Positions 1 through 12,289 of a stretch of DNA of 64,000 nucleotides are shown one piece after another. The position numbers and the translations under genes are program-made. The first letter of the stretch is position 1. Each line of letters starts with the position of its first letter. This DNA is from Bubalus kerabau (lineage: Eukaryota > Chordata > Mammalia > Artiodactyla > Bovidae), in assembly GCF_029407905.1 (NCBI RefSeq), contig NC_073628.1:64054501-64118500 (forward strand). Direction: 5' to 3'. The notes beneath the pieces are model-generated. The model had not been told where the DNA came from. It made no database searches and was given only the letters and a program-made list of their open reading frames with translations.

Positions 1-340
1 CGGGTGAGAAAATAAACCTTTTTTTCCAATATCAAAGAAAGAAAATACCCACTATTAATTTGCCCTTGAATTCCCTTTTAAACAGGCCACTTTTAAAATT
101 TAAATTTTATTTTTATATTGAAATATAATTGATTTCAATGTTGTGTTAGTTTCATGTGTACAGCAAAGTGATTCTGTGATTCACTGTACACATGAAACTA
201 ATCTATATTGGAAACATATACATATATACATATATATTATATATCCTTTCTTTTTCAAAAAATTTTCCCATATAGGTTATCACAGAACTTTGAATAGTTC
301 CCTGTGCTATATGGTAGGTCCTTATTGACTTTCTATTTTA

Positions 341-363
341 TGTGTGTGTGTGTGTTTGTGTAT
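341..363. repeat. (TG)n microsatellite, tail of a Bov-tA
   Basis: A short TG run lies between the L1 and a Bov-A2. Bov-tA copies often end in a CA/TG-rich tail. Since the antisense Bov-tA body resumes at about 642, this run is best read as the tail of that SINE, into which the Bov-A2 later inserted. Confidence 0.6.
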
Positions 364-636
364 TGGAGAAGACAATGGCACCCCACTCTAGTTCTCCTGC
401 CTGGAAAATCCCATGGATGGAGGAGCCTGGTAGGCTGCAGTCCTGGTAGGCTGAGGGTCGGACACAACTTGAGCGACTTCATTTTACTTTTCACTTTCAT
501 GCATTGGAGAAGGAAATGGCAACCCACTCCAGTGTTCTTGACTGGAGAATCCCAGGGACGGGGGAGCCTGATGAGCTGCCATCTATGGGGTCGCACAGAG
601 TCGGACACAACTGAAGTGACTTAGCAGCAGTAGCAG
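364..636 (+). mobile_element. Bov-A2 SINE, full length, with target-site duplication
   Basis: Two tandem Bov-A monomers are visible, each starting with GGAGAAGxxAATGGC, joined by the usual TTTTCACTTTCATGCATT linker and ending in a GACTTAGCAGCAG tail. A perfect 11-bp direct repeat TGTTTGTGTAT flanks it at 353-363 and 637-647. That marks one insertion event into the TG-rich tail of a Bov-tA. Bov-A2 derives from BovB ends and is non-autonomous; it depends on LINE proteins for copying. Confidence 0.92.
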
Positions 637-641
637 TGTTT

Positions 642-837
642 GTGTATGCTCAGTCATGTCCAACTCTTTGTGACCCCGTGGACTGTATCCTTCCAGGCTC
701 TTCTGGCTGTGGGATTTTCCAGGGCAGCAATGAGTCGCCATTCCCTTCTCCAGGGGATCTTTAAAACCCAGGAACTGAACATGCCTCTCCTGAAATTGGC
801 AGGCGGATTCTTTACCATTGCACCTCCTGGGAATCCC
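642..837 (-). mobile_element. Bov-tA SINE, antisense
   Basis: Read on the minus strand, it starts with a degraded tRNA-like head (GGGATTCCCAGGAGGTGCAATGGTAAAG) and runs through the GAAGGGAATGGC-type core to the BovB-related tail (AGTTGGACATGACTGAGCA). Its TG-rich tail probably continues at 341-363 on the far side of the Bov-A2. The tRNA-derived part is too mutated to be a working tRNA gene. Confidence 0.85.
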
Positions 838-847
838 ATTATAGTAG

Positions 848-1201
848 CTGTTGTCTGTGTTGTTCAGTTGCTAAATTGTGTCCAACTCTTTGCTACTCAT
901 CTGCAGCATGCCAGGCTTCCCTCTCCTTCACTATCTCCTGGAGTTTGTGCAAACTCATATCCATTGAGTCGGTGATGCCATTCAACCATCTCATCCTCTG
1001 TCACCCCCTTGTCCTCCTGCTCTCAATCTTTCCCAGCATCAGGGTCTTTTCATCAGGTGAGTCAGCTCTTCACAACAGGTGGCCAAAGTATTGGACATTC
1101 AGCAGCAAGCCTTCCAATGAATATTCAGGGCTGATTTCCTTGAGAATTGGCTGGTTTGATCTTTTGCTGTCCAGGGAATTCTACAAGTCCAAGAAATAGT
1201 A
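848..1201 (-). mobile_element. BovB LINE 3' end, 5'-truncated, with TSD
   Basis: The antisense of the BovB 3' terminal region is recognisable: TTCAGTTGCTxAAxTxGTGTCCAACTC, then CATCTCATCCTCTGTC, then CCAATGAATATTCAGG. A perfect 11-bp duplication CATTATAGTAG at 837-847 and 1202-1212 brackets it and matches the interrupted L1. It is a short 5'-truncated copy, the usual result of incomplete target-primed reverse transcription. Confidence 0.9.
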
Positions 1202-1950
1202 CATTATAGTAGTGTTCATATGTTAATCCCTAACTGGGGATTTATTCCTCCCCACCACCTTTCTCCTTCGGCAAACATATTTTTTTTTTTTTTTTTAAGT
1301 CTGTAAGTCTGCCTTTTTTTGGTAAATAATTTCATTTGTATAATTCTTTTAGGCACCATATATAAATAGTATTATATGGTATTTGTCTTTGACATGCTTC
1401 ACTTAGCATGATAATCTCTAGTTTCATCCATGTTGCTAAAATGGCATTATTCATTTCCTTTTCATCACTAATATTCCACTATATATATGTACCATATCTT
1501 CTTTATCCATTCCTCTATTGATCAACATTTAGGTTGCTTACATACCTTGGCTATTGTGAATAGTGCTGCAATGAACACTGAGGGGCATGTATCTTTTCCT
1601 CAGTTTTATGCCCAGGTTTGGGATTGCTAATCATGTGGTAGTTTTATTTTTAATTTTTTAAGCAACTTTCATACTGTTCTCTATAGGGGTCACCAATTTA
1701 CATTCCCAGTAACAGTATAAGAGGGGTCCCTTTTCTCCACACCCTCTCAGCATTTATTGTTTGTAAACATTTTCATGATTCTCATTTGACCAGTTTGAGG
1801 TGATACTTCATTGTAGTTTTGATTTGTATTTCTCTAATAATTAGTGATGTCGAACATCTTTTCATGTGCCTTTTGGCCATCTACATATCTTCCTTGTAAA
1901 AATGTCTGTTGAGAGCTTCTGCCAATTTTTGGATTCTTTGCTTGTTTTCT

Positions 1951-2771
1951 CCTCCCACCTTCAGTTTTTCCCAGCATCAGGGTCTTTTCCAATGTCAGTG
2001 CTTCACATCAGTTGGCCAAATTATTGGAGTTTCAGCTTCAGCATCAGTCCTTCCAATGAATATTCAGGACTGATTTCCTTTAGAATTGACTGGTTTGATC
2101 TCCTTGCAGTCTGAGGACTCTCAAGAGTATTCTGCAACATCACAGTTCAAAAGCATCAATTCTTTAGCACTCAGCTTTCTTTATAGTCCAACTCTCACAT
2201 CCATACATGACTACTGGAAAAACCAAAGCTTTGACTAGATGCACCTTTGTTTGCAAAGTTATGTCTCTGCTTTTCAATATGCTGTGTTGGTTATAGCTTT
2301 TCTCCCAAGGAACAAGAATCTTTTAATTTCATGGCTGCAATCACCATTTGCAGTGATTTTGGAGCCCAGAAAAATAAAGTCTGTCACTGTTTCCATTGTT
2401 TTCCCATCTATTTGCCATGAAGTGATGGGACCAGATGCCATGATCTTAGTTTTCTGAATGATGAGTTTTAGGCCAAATTTTTCACTTTCCTCTTTGACTT
2501 TCATCAAGAGGTTCCTTAGTTCTTCTTTGCTTTCTGCCATAAGGGTGGTGTCATCTGCATATCTGAGGTTATTGATACTCCTCCCAACAATCTTGATTCT
2601 AGCTTGTGCTTCATCCAGCCCAGCATTTCTCATGATGTACTCCACATATAAGTTAAATAAGCAGGATGACAATATACAGCCTTGATGTACTCCTTTCCTA
2701 ATTTGGAACCAGTGTGTTGTTCCGTACTCAGTTCTAACTGTTGCTTGTTGACCTGCATACAGATTTCTCAT
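1951..2771 (-). mobile_element. BovB LINE fragment, antisense, truncated at both ends
   Basis: The minus-strand translation from about 2771 down to 2274 shows the BovB reverse transcriptase from the NLYAGQQATVRT segment through the YADDTT catalytic box and on to LGSKITANGDCSHEIKR. The downstream 3' UTR-like text begins at about 1951 without the terminal ACTGAA tail, so the 3' end is missing. Substitutions and breaks make it a pseudogene fragment. Confidence 0.88.
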
Positions 2772-2842
2772 GTATGCATGTATGATACTGTATGATATGT
2801 ATGAAAATGGATGAAAAATATATGAAATGATATGTATGAAAA
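2772..2842. repeat. Degenerate ATGTATGAAA-type tandem repeat
   Basis: About seven imperfect units built from TATGTATGAAA and GTATGAT words join the end of the BovB fragment to a sense L1 fragment. It is probably a decayed simple repeat that grew at the junction. Confidence 0.55.
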
Positions 2843-3080
2843 AGAATGATACTGGCACAGAATAGAAATATAGATCAATGGAACAGGATGGAAAGCCCAG
2901 AAATGAACCCATACACCTATGGTCATTTAACCCACAACAAAGGAGGCAATAATATACAAAGGAGGAATGTGGTGCTGGGAAAACTAGATAGTTGCATGAA
3001 GAAGAAGCCCATTAGAACATTCTCTAACACCATACACAGAAAGGTAAACTCAAAATGGATTAAAGACCTAAATGTCAACA
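2843..3080 (+). mobile_element. L1 ORF2 3' fragment, sense
   Basis: The + strand carries mutated L1 ORF2 text: GATACTGGCACAGAATAGAA, then GGAACAGGATGGAAAGCCCAG, then CTCAAAATGGATTAAAGACC. Read in the L1 frame this matches the family's C-terminal 'NSKWIKDLNV' region. The frame is broken. The fragment is oriented opposite to the L1 at 91-1948, so it is a different copy. Confidence 0.8.
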
Positions 3081-5671
3081 GACAACTTTTTAATGTGTGG
3101 GAGTTTCCCCTGTGTAAGGACTTCAGAATAAGTACTTGTAAACTGAGCAATCTACCAAATAACTTTGTGAGCATATCGCATGTGAAGAGCATTAAAAATT
3201 TTAACGTTACTGTTTGTTTATTTTATGAGTCCCTTTTGGTAGTGGTGCATGCTATTTTTATTTGAAACTTTAATTACCTTTGCTTAATTTGCCAGCATAA
3301 ATCATTCCTGCCTTCCCTGGTAATGAGACACATTAAGTGCTTATAAAATTTCACTGGGAATTTTGCTCATGAAAATCCTTTTGAAATACAACTGATCCAC
3401 TGTTCAGACACAAAATTTTATTGTGTTCAATCACCCTTAACAAGCACAATGACACCACCACCCCGCTTCATTTTCCCTAGAGTCTTAGCATACACCTAGA
3501 GTCTACAACAGGGACTTAATATTGGACAAGAACCCCTGAGCTATTTGCATATCCTGTGGTTTTCAGTAAACTTGATAAATTCCAAAAGGTACTCATTAAA
3601 ATTTAAATAAAAAATAGAATAACATTTATCAGGAAAAAAAAGTACATTTACTTTCTATCACTGGAATGTTCTTTGCAACAAAATCATGTGCTAGTAATAT
3701 GGTCTTAAAATTAGTTTGGGCAATCAGCAAAATTTGAAGGCAGTAGCATGTTTCATTGACCCAGCTACTGTTCTAATCATCAGCATTCTCTTCAGGTTAC
3801 CTTTCATGATTATGATTCCACATATTCATTTAGCTGAACTTGTCTTCTATCTTCTAGAGTCTATAGAGACAAACACGAACTACCTTAAGTTACATGCCTT
3901 CTGTCAATTCAGAGAATATGGCCACCTTACACTAGGGTCCAAATGCTCATTTCAATGTAATTATTAATCATAATTTCTATAGGCCATTTCATCATTACAA
4001 AAATCAAGGTTTTACTAAAAGATTGGCTATTTTGTATGATCAGAAATTACAAGGCTGATAGTTCATTAGCTTATTTATTTTATTGTAAAGTGAATTTCCT
4101 ATCAGAACAATATATTGTAGTGTAATGTGAAATTTGTAAACTATTCAGTAAGTGACAGAAAGCACAACAGGAGGGGAAGTCATATCAAAATGCTAAATGA
4201 CTCTAACTCAGAAAAACAAATCATCAACTTTGTCATAGTCGTAGTGTAATTAGGCCACATTTTGTCCTTCTGCTTCCAGTAACTGAGTATCATCTTGAAA
4301 ATCAGGTTTTCTTACTCCTTGTAAATTTAAAACTTGGAAATGGTATATCTATGTTTTGAGCTCATAGTAGCCATTAAGACTCATATCCATCAGGTTCTCT
4401 TGGTGAGCTTTACATGATATGTGTCTCTTTCCTAAGTAAACCTGCTTATGTTTACCTTAAGCCAAATCTTCTTCCAGAAACCATAGATAATGAGATATAT
4501 AACCAAGTTTTCTCACTGTAATTCACCCTTTCCAAAAACCATTCATGTGTACTCTGTGCAATGATTTAGTGGCACAGAGTGCTGTTAATATTTCTGCCAG
4601 CAAGGGCAGTGGAGCCACTAGTAAAGGAGACTTGAAAGTTATTGTACTATGTCCAGTGAACAAAAATTTTCCTTCTACTAGCCTAAATGTTGCCAGAAGG
4701 GAACATGATGAGATTTTGAAAACATTATAAGTTCCAGTCCTGTATATAACTCCTTCTCTCTTATGGATTAAGCATACTGAGAATTATTTTTTACACCTAT
4801 TCATTAGATTTGTGCCTACATAAATTACAAACTTTGAACATTCTTTATGTTGACCTTCCCTTTATAGTTTGACTTTTGATGACATGGCTTTCCTTCTCTT
4901 TTGCCTCCATGAGTTAACCCGTCTGTTAAAAGGCTTTTAACTAAGAAATGAGAGTTAAAGGAAATGAGAACAATTTTCCCTCCTTTTCAGAAAATTACCA
5001 CGGAAAGTTACCACAACTTTTTCTACCCCATCAGAAAGAGGAGGAGGGAATGCAAATTGGAAGGAAAATTTAGGAGAAGCTATCCATGAGTACTCACACT
5101 ACTTAAATCATTCCAACTCTGAAGATGCCAGTCTTATCCTAAAAATGTCCCAGTTTTCACATAGGCTATCTGGCAGGACTGTAAATGTAACTGACATTGT
5201 AATTTGCAACTCAGCAGGATCAGCAGATCAATGTTTGATTTTGGTTGTCACGTATCTCAATTTTGCAGCTACAAGAGATAAGAGTTGCAAATTTATCACT
5301 ACAAAAAGTTTCTTGGTTTGCACCAATGCCTTGAGCTGATATTTGAACTTTTACTCTTTTGAAAGTTTTCTGAAATTTGAAGCTGAATTCCACTTCACAA
5401 TCCTTGATTTTCTTGATTGTTGCACTGTTGAATAAACTGAATATGCTGTCTTTAAAATTCTAGATCCTAGCGGGTTCTTTATTCCAGATGATCACTAAGA
5501 ATGATTGCATTTTCTCTTGCTGCTGTGGAGCAAGATTTATTATCCTCATTGGTGAATATTAATGGGAAGCTGGCAGCCTAGCTAACCACATAACCAAGAT
5601 CACCTACATTTTCCTAGAAATTTGTTTTCTGTAATGCTTTCTAGTAATTATGTCCATGCAGTAATTGTCAG
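3081..5671. other. Unassigned AT-rich sequence
   Basis: About 2.6 kb in which I see no recognisable gene, RNA or repeat. Open frames are short and low in complexity. Old diverged repeats may be present below what can be recognised by eye. Confidence 0.5.
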
Positions 5672-5789
5672 ATGAAGAAGGAAATGGCAACCTACTCCAG
5701 TAGTCTTGCCTCAGAGGAGCCTGGCAGGCTACAGTTCATGGTGTCGCAGAAGAGTCAGACACGACTTAGCAACTTAAATAACAACAATG
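5672..5789 (+). mobile_element. Bov-tA SINE 3' part, sense, 5'-truncated
   Basis: The core GAAGGAAATGGCAACCTACTCCAG and tail AGAGTCAGACACGACTTAGC are present; the tRNA-like head is missing. A possible 11-bp TSD, GTAATTGTCAG at 5661-5671 and GTAGTTATCAG at 5790-5800, matches at nine positions. Confidence 0.82.
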
Positions 5790-5800
5790 GTAGTTATCAG

Positions 5801-7387
5801 GAAGCTGGGAGAAAGGAGTTTCTAAGTTCTTTCTCTTTTTCTAAATAAAGATGAATGTTTCCTCTCATTAAATCTTAGCTGTTATGGAATTCCTCCAAAT
5901 TGAGAAGGCAGTTTAAATGTTGCTGAAACAAAAGCAACAAATAACTACAAATACAATACAAAAAGAAGAACTACACTTCTCCACATTACAAATATGTTCT
6001 TTATTACCCACCACCAGTTTGCATGTCCTAGTTTATCTTCTATCTCTTCCTTTTATGTTGACTTAATTTCAAGTGCTTGAAAATGCAATGATTTTACGAC
6101 TTTATTATGCCTTATAATCCTGTACATGTTCTTTTTTCTGCAAATTCCATTCAATATCTTTAGTGTTCTCACTTTGGATCACTTAACCCTAGAAGTTAAG
6201 TAAGTGATTTATACAAAACTGTATGATTAATTTCCCCTCTATCTAACAAAGTATTATGATCAAGCCACTGTTAAATGGGTCATATTGCTGTATTCTTCCC
6301 ACTCCCCTTTCTCTCTCTGTCCTAGCTCCCCACTATTCCTCTTTCCCTCCCTCTTTTAGTCCGTTTAAGAAAAAAAGTATATTTGGAATATTTTCAGGGC
6401 TTCTAGCACAGAGCGCTCTACTTGGCATATTCTCAGTCCTTAATAAGAGTAAAGTGGTCAGTGTAGGGTTAATAAATTATTTCTTTTAATCTGTCATATT
6501 AAAATGAAGATGATGATGAGGGCTGACTAAATTATCTCCTTTACATTAGGTTACATAGGCAAACATCAGGTATTCTGCCATCTAGGCCAGTATTATTTCC
6601 ACAACATGAAGCTAAAACTTTTGTATAAATTGATAAAACAGTAGGTCCAGTCATAGACAGCAAGGAACTGTGCTGATAGATTGACATCTAGAAAATAAAA
6701 TCACATTGGTCAAAGTATATTTACTAATACTTTGGGGAAAATTCTGATACCAAACATCTTGAGGTATTTTTGAGACTTCCTATTCCTTAATGAGATACTT
6801 GATTCATAATAGAATTACCTCTATGTTGCAGGACAAATTTATTAAGTTCATGCATATATAATAATATTATTGGCATGATATTTCTGCACATTCAGGAACT
6901 CCAAAATTATGTCTAAAAATGTTGTCAATCAGGTGTTCTAACATGATGAATGCACACAGATATGTTTAAATTGACTTGATGAATGATGTATGTAAACAAA
7001 GCCAATTCAGTTGCTTATAAAGCAGATGTTCTTATAAATTAGGCATTGACATATTGAAATATTAGGTATGTATTTCAGGAAGTCTTCTTCCCACAGCAAA
7101 CCGAAAGGCCATGCTAAACTTGATCTGTGTATGAATTATTAGATATTTCAAATTGGTGTATTGCAATTGGTTAGATTTTAGAGATCTAGATTGAAAGGAA
7201 CCATAATGAGCTTGAGTTCAAAGTGAAGTTGAGAGAATAAATTTATGATCTATGCTATAATCTATAAACAAATGAAAATAACACTAAATCAGCATGTAAG
7301 GAGCACCTCAAAAAAAAAAAAAAAAAAAGATTACAATTACTACTCCTTGATTTTTTTTCTCTGTTTGTTGTAAGATTTTAAGACAAT
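5801..7387. other. Unassigned AT-rich sequence
   Basis: No gene or family repeat recognised. An uninterrupted run of about 19 A near 7311-7329 could be the tail of an unrecognised retroelement. Nothing else stands out. Confidence 0.5.
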
Positions 7388-7555
7388 AAAAAATCTGCCC
7401 AGGTTTGTTTCCTGGGTCAGGAAGATCCTGTGGAGAAGAAAATGGCTACCCAGTCTAATATTTGTGCCTGGAGAATTCCATGGAGAAAGAAGACTGGTGG
7501 GCTATAGCCATGGGGTTACCAAGAGTCAGACATGACTGAGTGACCAACATTTTTC
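7388..7555 (+). mobile_element. Bov-tA SINE, sense, 5'-truncated
   Basis: AAAATCTGCCCAGGTTTG, the GGGTCAGGAAGATCC core and the AGAGTCAGACATGACTGAGTGAC tail are all present. The tRNA-like head lacks its first bases. Substitutions are frequent, so this is not a recent insertion. Confidence 0.82.
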
Positions 7556-7959
7556 AACACTTGGGAAAAGAGGAAGGAAAATCACTAAAATGATATTTTA
7601 TGAAATTCTAGTTTCTACTTTCATGTGTAAACAAGTCACTACTACATCCTAACAACAAGTAAAAAGTTGAACAGAATCAAAAGTTAAACACCATGGATCC
7701 ATGAGAAAGAAATGGACAACAGGACTGGAGGAACAGAGAAGACTGGAGAGACAGATCATAAAAATCAGGAATCTGAGTCCTAGGAGGGGAAATGAACTAT
7801 GGAACCAGAGTAACAATAGTAAAACCACAATTATAATTGACATTTACTGAAGGCTTAGTGTTGACCACTGTGAGGGTTACAAACACCAGTGGGGGCCATC
7901 ATAAGAGAGTCCCAAAAATATTGTGAGTGCTCCCTCCAAGAGCTTGACCAGAAATTTGT
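7556..7959. other. Unassigned sequence
   Basis: No recognisable gene or repeat until L1-like text begins. The exact start of the L1 is unclear. Confidence 0.4.
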
Positions 7960-9621
7960 GGGATGGTATTAAATACATAAATTAGAATAGATGAAATATC
8001 TAAAATCAGTAATCTAAATGCCTACCTTATGAAACTAGAAAAACAAGAGAAAATTAAATCCCAAGAAAGTTGAAAAAAAAAATATTAAGGATTACAGAAG
8101 AAACCAATGACATTGTGAAAAAGGAAATCAATTGGTGGGGGGCGGGGCAAGCAATTAAAAAAAGCTTTAGAAAAATCAGTAAAACCAGTAAGCCTATAGC
8201 CAGGCTTATCAAGAGAAAAAAGAAATCATAATACTATTTATATTATCATTCCCCAAAGAGAAATAAATGGGTATACATCTAATGAAATATTTACAAAATA
8301 CAAGGAAAGCCACAAATCTTTGATGAATGAAATACATGGATGTATTTTCCATGTTAATGGATAAGACTCAATATTGTCCAGATGTCAGTTCTTCTGAACT
8401 TGATCAATAGATTCACTGTGATTCCAATAAAAATCTCAGCAAGTCATTTATGGGTATTGACAAACTGAACTTAAGGTTTATATGGAGAGGCAAAACACCC
8501 AAAATAGCTAATGCAATATAGAAAAGAACAAAGTTGGAGGATAGGTGGTACATGATTTCAAGACTTACTATATAGCTACAGCATCAATGTGGTGTTGGTG
8601 ACAGAATGGAAAAATAGACAACAGATTTTGTAAATCCAGAAATAGACCTCATGAATATAGTCAAGTGATATTTCACGGAGGATAAAAGGCAGTACAGAAG
8701 ATCAAAAATGGCCTCCTCAACAAGTAGGTCTGGAATAATGGGGAATCCACAGGTAAAATACCTAGGTAGAGACCTTACACCCTCCACAAAAATTAACTCA
8801 AAATGCATGACAGACACAAATACAAAATGCAAAACTATAAAGCTATTAGAAAATAATATGGGAGAAAAAATCTAGATGACCTTGGATGTGGTGATCAGAT
8901 TTTTATGTACAACACCAAAGACATGATCCATAAAAACAAAGTAATAGATAAGTTGGACTTCATTAAGTTTTAAAACTGCTCTGAGAAAGAAAATATCTAG
9001 AGAAGTAGAACACAAGCCATAAAATGGGCGAAAACAATTTGCAAAAGACATATGTGATAAAGAACTGTTTTCTAAAATATATAAAAAATTCTTAAAATTC
9101 AGCAATAAGAAAACAAGCAACCTCAGAAAAAATAGGCCAAAAAAATATTAACAGATTCCTCACCAAAGAAATCATACTGATGGCAAAGAAATATATGGAA
9201 ATATGATCCATATCATATGTCAGCATGCAATGCAAATTAAATGCAAAATAAAACAACATTGAGATACCATGATACACCTACTTTGTGTGCACGTGTTCAG
9301 TAGTGTCTGACTTTTTGTTATCCCATGGACTGTAACCACCCCCCAGGCTCCTCTGACCAGGGATTTCTTCAACCAACAATACTAAAGTGGGTGGCCATTC
9401 CTTTTTTTCAGGGGCTCTTCCTAACCCAGAAGTCAAACCTGAGTCTCTTACATCTCATGCACTGCAGGTTGATTCTTTATCCAGTGAGCCATGTAGAGTG
9501 TCCCAAATCCACTTAGTATACCAAACGTTGGCAACTATGTGGATCAACAGAAATGCCAGATGGTATAATCACTTTGCAAGTCCATTTTGTGAATTCTTAC
9601 AAAATTGAACATACTCATCAT
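7960..9621 (+). mobile_element. Old sense L1 LINE, left part
   Basis: Mutated L1 ORF2 is readable on the + strand: AATCTAAATGCCTACCTTATG, ATAGCCAGGCTTATCAAGAG, then GACTTACTATATAGCTACAGCA and GAGATACCATGATACACC. It breaks off at 9621 in TTACAAAATTGAACATACTCATCAT and resumes at 18384 with the next part of the same L1. A Bov-tA at 9284-9504 also interrupts it. All frames carry many stops. This copy is the outermost target of the retroelement nest. Confidence 0.85.
9284..9504 (-). mobile_element. Bov-tA SINE, antisense, inside the L1
   Basis: On the minus strand it has a GGACACTCTACATGGCTC-like head, the CCCTGAAAAAAAGGAATGGCC core and a BovB-derived tail near 9300. L1 text runs into it and resumes just after it at about 9509 (CACTTAGTATACC), so it interrupted the L1. 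It is noticeably diverged. Confidence 0.82.
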
Positions 9622-9938
9622 CAGTTCAGTTCAGTCACTCAGTTCTGCCTGACTCTTTGCGGCCCCTCGGACTGTAGCATGCCAAAATTCCCTATCCATC
9701 ACCAACTCCTGGAGCTTGCTCAAACTCATGTCCATTGAGTCAATGATGCCATCCAACCATCTCATCATCTATCATCCCCTTCTCCTTCTGCTTTCAATCT
9801 CCCCCAGCATCAGGATCTTTTCCAATAAGTCAGTTCTTCACATCAGATGGCCAAATTATTGGAGCTTCAGCATCAGCCCTTCCAATGAATATTCAGGACT
9901 GATTTCCTTAGGACTAACTGGTTAGAGCTTGTTGCAGT

Positions 9939-11219
9939 TCAAGGGAATCTCAAGAGTTGTCTCAAACACCACAGTTCAAAAGCATCAATACTTTGGTGCT
10001 CAGCTTTCTTTATAGTCCAACTCTCACATCCATACATGATTACTGGAAAAACCATAGCTTTGACTAGACAGACCTTTGACAGAAAAGTCATGTCTCTGCT
10101 TTTTAATAAGCTGTCTAGGTTGGTCATAAATTTTCTTTCAAGGATCAAGTGTCTTTTTAATTCCATGGCTGTAGTGATTTTGTACTCCATGAAAATAAAG
10201 TTTGTCATTATTTCCATTGTTTCTCCATCTATTTGCCATGGATTGATGGGACCAGATGCCATGATCTTGTTTCCAGAATATTGAGTTTTAAGCCAGCTTT
10301 TTCACTCTACTCTTTCACTTTCATCAAGAGGCTCTTTAGTTCCTCTTCACTTTCTGACATAAGGGTGGTGTCATTTGCATATCTGAGGTTATTGATATTT
10401 TTCCCGACAATCATCATTTCAGTTTGTGCTTCATCAAGCCCGGCATTTCACATGATGTAATCTGCATATAAATTAAATAAACAGGGTAACAATATACAGC
10501 CTTGACATACTTCTTTCCCAGTTTGAAACCAATCTGTTGTTCCATGTCCAATTCTAAATATTGCTTCTTGACCTGCATGCAGATTTCTCAGGAGGCAGGT
10601 CAGGTGGCCTGGTAATCCCATTTCTTGAAGAATTTTCCACAGTTTGTTGTGATCGACACTGTCAAAGACTTTGGCAAAATCAAAAATCAATATTTTTCTG
10701 GAACTCTTGTTTTATCTAGATGTTGGCAATTTGATCGCTGGTTCCTCTACCTTTTCTAAATCCAGCTTGAACATTTGGAAGTTCACAGTTCACATGCTGT
10801 TGAAGGCTGGCTAGGAGAATTTTGAGCATTACTTTGCTATTGAATGAGATGAGTGCAATCATGTGGTAGTTTGAACATTTGCAGGCATTACCCTTATTTG
10901 GGATTGGAATGAAAACTGACTTTTTCCAGTCCTGTAGCCACTGCTAAGTTTTCCAAATTTGCTGCAACACTGAATGTAGCGTTTTCACAGCATCATCTTT
11001 TAGGACTTGAAATAGCTCAACTGGAATTCCATCACCTCCGCTAGCTTTGTTCATAGTGATGCTTCCTAAAGCCCACTTGACTTTGCATTCCAGGATGTCT
11101 GGCTCTAGGTGAGTGATCACAGCATCGTGGTTACCTAGGTCATGAAGATCTTTTTTGTGTATTTTTTCTGTGTATTCTTTCCACCACTTCTTAATATCTT
11201 TTGCTTCCATTAGGTTCAT
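9939..11219 (-). pseudogene. BovB-1 reverse transcriptase remnant
   Basis: Three separate minus-strand frames carry consecutive reverse-transcriptase blocks. The 5' block is at 10944-11219 (MNKASGGDGIPVELFQ); a middle block at 10448-10690 holds FDSVDH, LHAGQEAI and CQGCILLPCLF; and a 3' block at 9939-10262 holds the YGCESW and FELWC motifs. They lie in order but are joined by stops and frameshifts, so no enzyme can be made. The family acts in target-primed reverse transcription. Confidence 0.85.
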
Positions 11220-11625
11220 ACCATCTGTATTTTATTGCGCTCATCTTTGCATCAAATGTTCCCTTGGTGTCTCTAATTTTCTAGAAGAAATGTCTAGTCT
11301 TTCCCATTCTATTGTTTTCCTCTATTTCTTTGCACTGATCACTGAGGAAGGCTCTCTCATCTCTCCTTACGATTCTTTGGAACTCTGCACTCAAATGGAT
11401 ATATCTTTCCTTTTCTCTTGTGCCTTTAGCTTCTCTTCTCTGTTATTTGTAAGAACTCCTCAGACAACCATTTTGCCTTTTTGAATTTCTTTTTTTGAGG
11501 ATGCTCTTGATCACTGCCTCCTGTACAATGTCACAAACCTCAATCCATCGTTCTTCAGACACTCTGTCTATCAGATCTAATCCCGTGAATCTATTTGTCA
11601 CTTCCACTGTACGATCATAAGGGAT

Positions 11626-12281
11626 TTAATTTAGGTCATGCCTGGATGGTCTAGTGGTTTCCCTACTTTTTTTCAATTTAATTCTGAATTTAGCAATAAG
11701 GCGTTCATGATTTGAGCAATAGTTGGCTCCTAGTCTCGTTTTTGCTGACTGTATAGAGCTTCTCCATCTTTGGCTGCAAAGAATATAATCAGTCTGATTT
11801 TGGTATTGACCTTCTGGTGATGTCGACATGTAGAGTCTTCTCTTGTGTTGTTGAAAAAGAGTGTTTGCTATGACCAGTGTGGTCTCTTGGCAAAACTCTG
11901 TTAGCCTTTGTCCTGCTTCATTTTGTATTCCAAGGCCAAATTTGCCTGTTAGTCCAGGTATCTCTTGACTTCCTTCTTTTGCATTCCAATACTATCATAA
12001 AAAGGACATATTTTGGGGGGGTAGTTCTAGGACATGTTGTAGGTCTTCATAGAACTGTTCAACTTCAGCTTCTTCAATATTGCAGGTTGGGGCATAGACT
12101 TAGAATACTGTGATATTGAATGATTTGCCCTAGAAACAGAGATCATTCTGTCATTTTTGAGATCGCATCCAAGTACTACATATCGGACTCTTTTGTTGAC
12201 TATGAGGGCTACTCCATTTCTTTTAAGGAATTCTTTCCCACAGTAGTAGATACTATGCTCAACTGAATTAAGTTCTCTCAT
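11626..12281 (-). pseudogene. BovB-1 endonuclease remnant
   Basis: Minus-strand frames at 12027-12281 (YCGKEFLKRNGVALIVNKRV) and 11626-11829 (the SPEGQYQNQTDYILCSQRW block, then NHERL) correspond to the apurinic-type endonuclease domain of RTE LINEs. In the last motif the usual SDHE is NHE here. Stops separate the pieces, so the domain is dead. Confidence 0.82.
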
Positions 12282-12289
12282 TCCAGTCC

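Larger units (their letters stand above)
91..1948 (-). mobile_element. Old L1 LINE, antisense, 3' end with interruptions
   Basis: The stretches 91-340 and 1202-1948 read as one antisense L1 3' region. The first holds the T-rich 3' UTR text seen in many artiodactyl L1s (a TATTGAAATATAATTGATTT-type start, then TTCCCTGTGCTATA). The second continues through the antisense of the end of ORF2 (TTGCTAAAATGGCATTATTCATT, then CAATGAACA). It is split by Bov-tA, Bov-A2 and BovB insertions between 341 and 1201. No frame is intact, so this is a dead fossil copy. The right edge, where a BovB begins, is approximate. A run of about 18 T near 1281-1297 lies inside it. Confidence 0.8.

Noticed and set aside
4545..4730. 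Frame of 61 residues in a less AT-rich unique patch
   Set aside because: No similarity I can recall and no exon-like boundaries. I cannot support it as an exon without conservation data.
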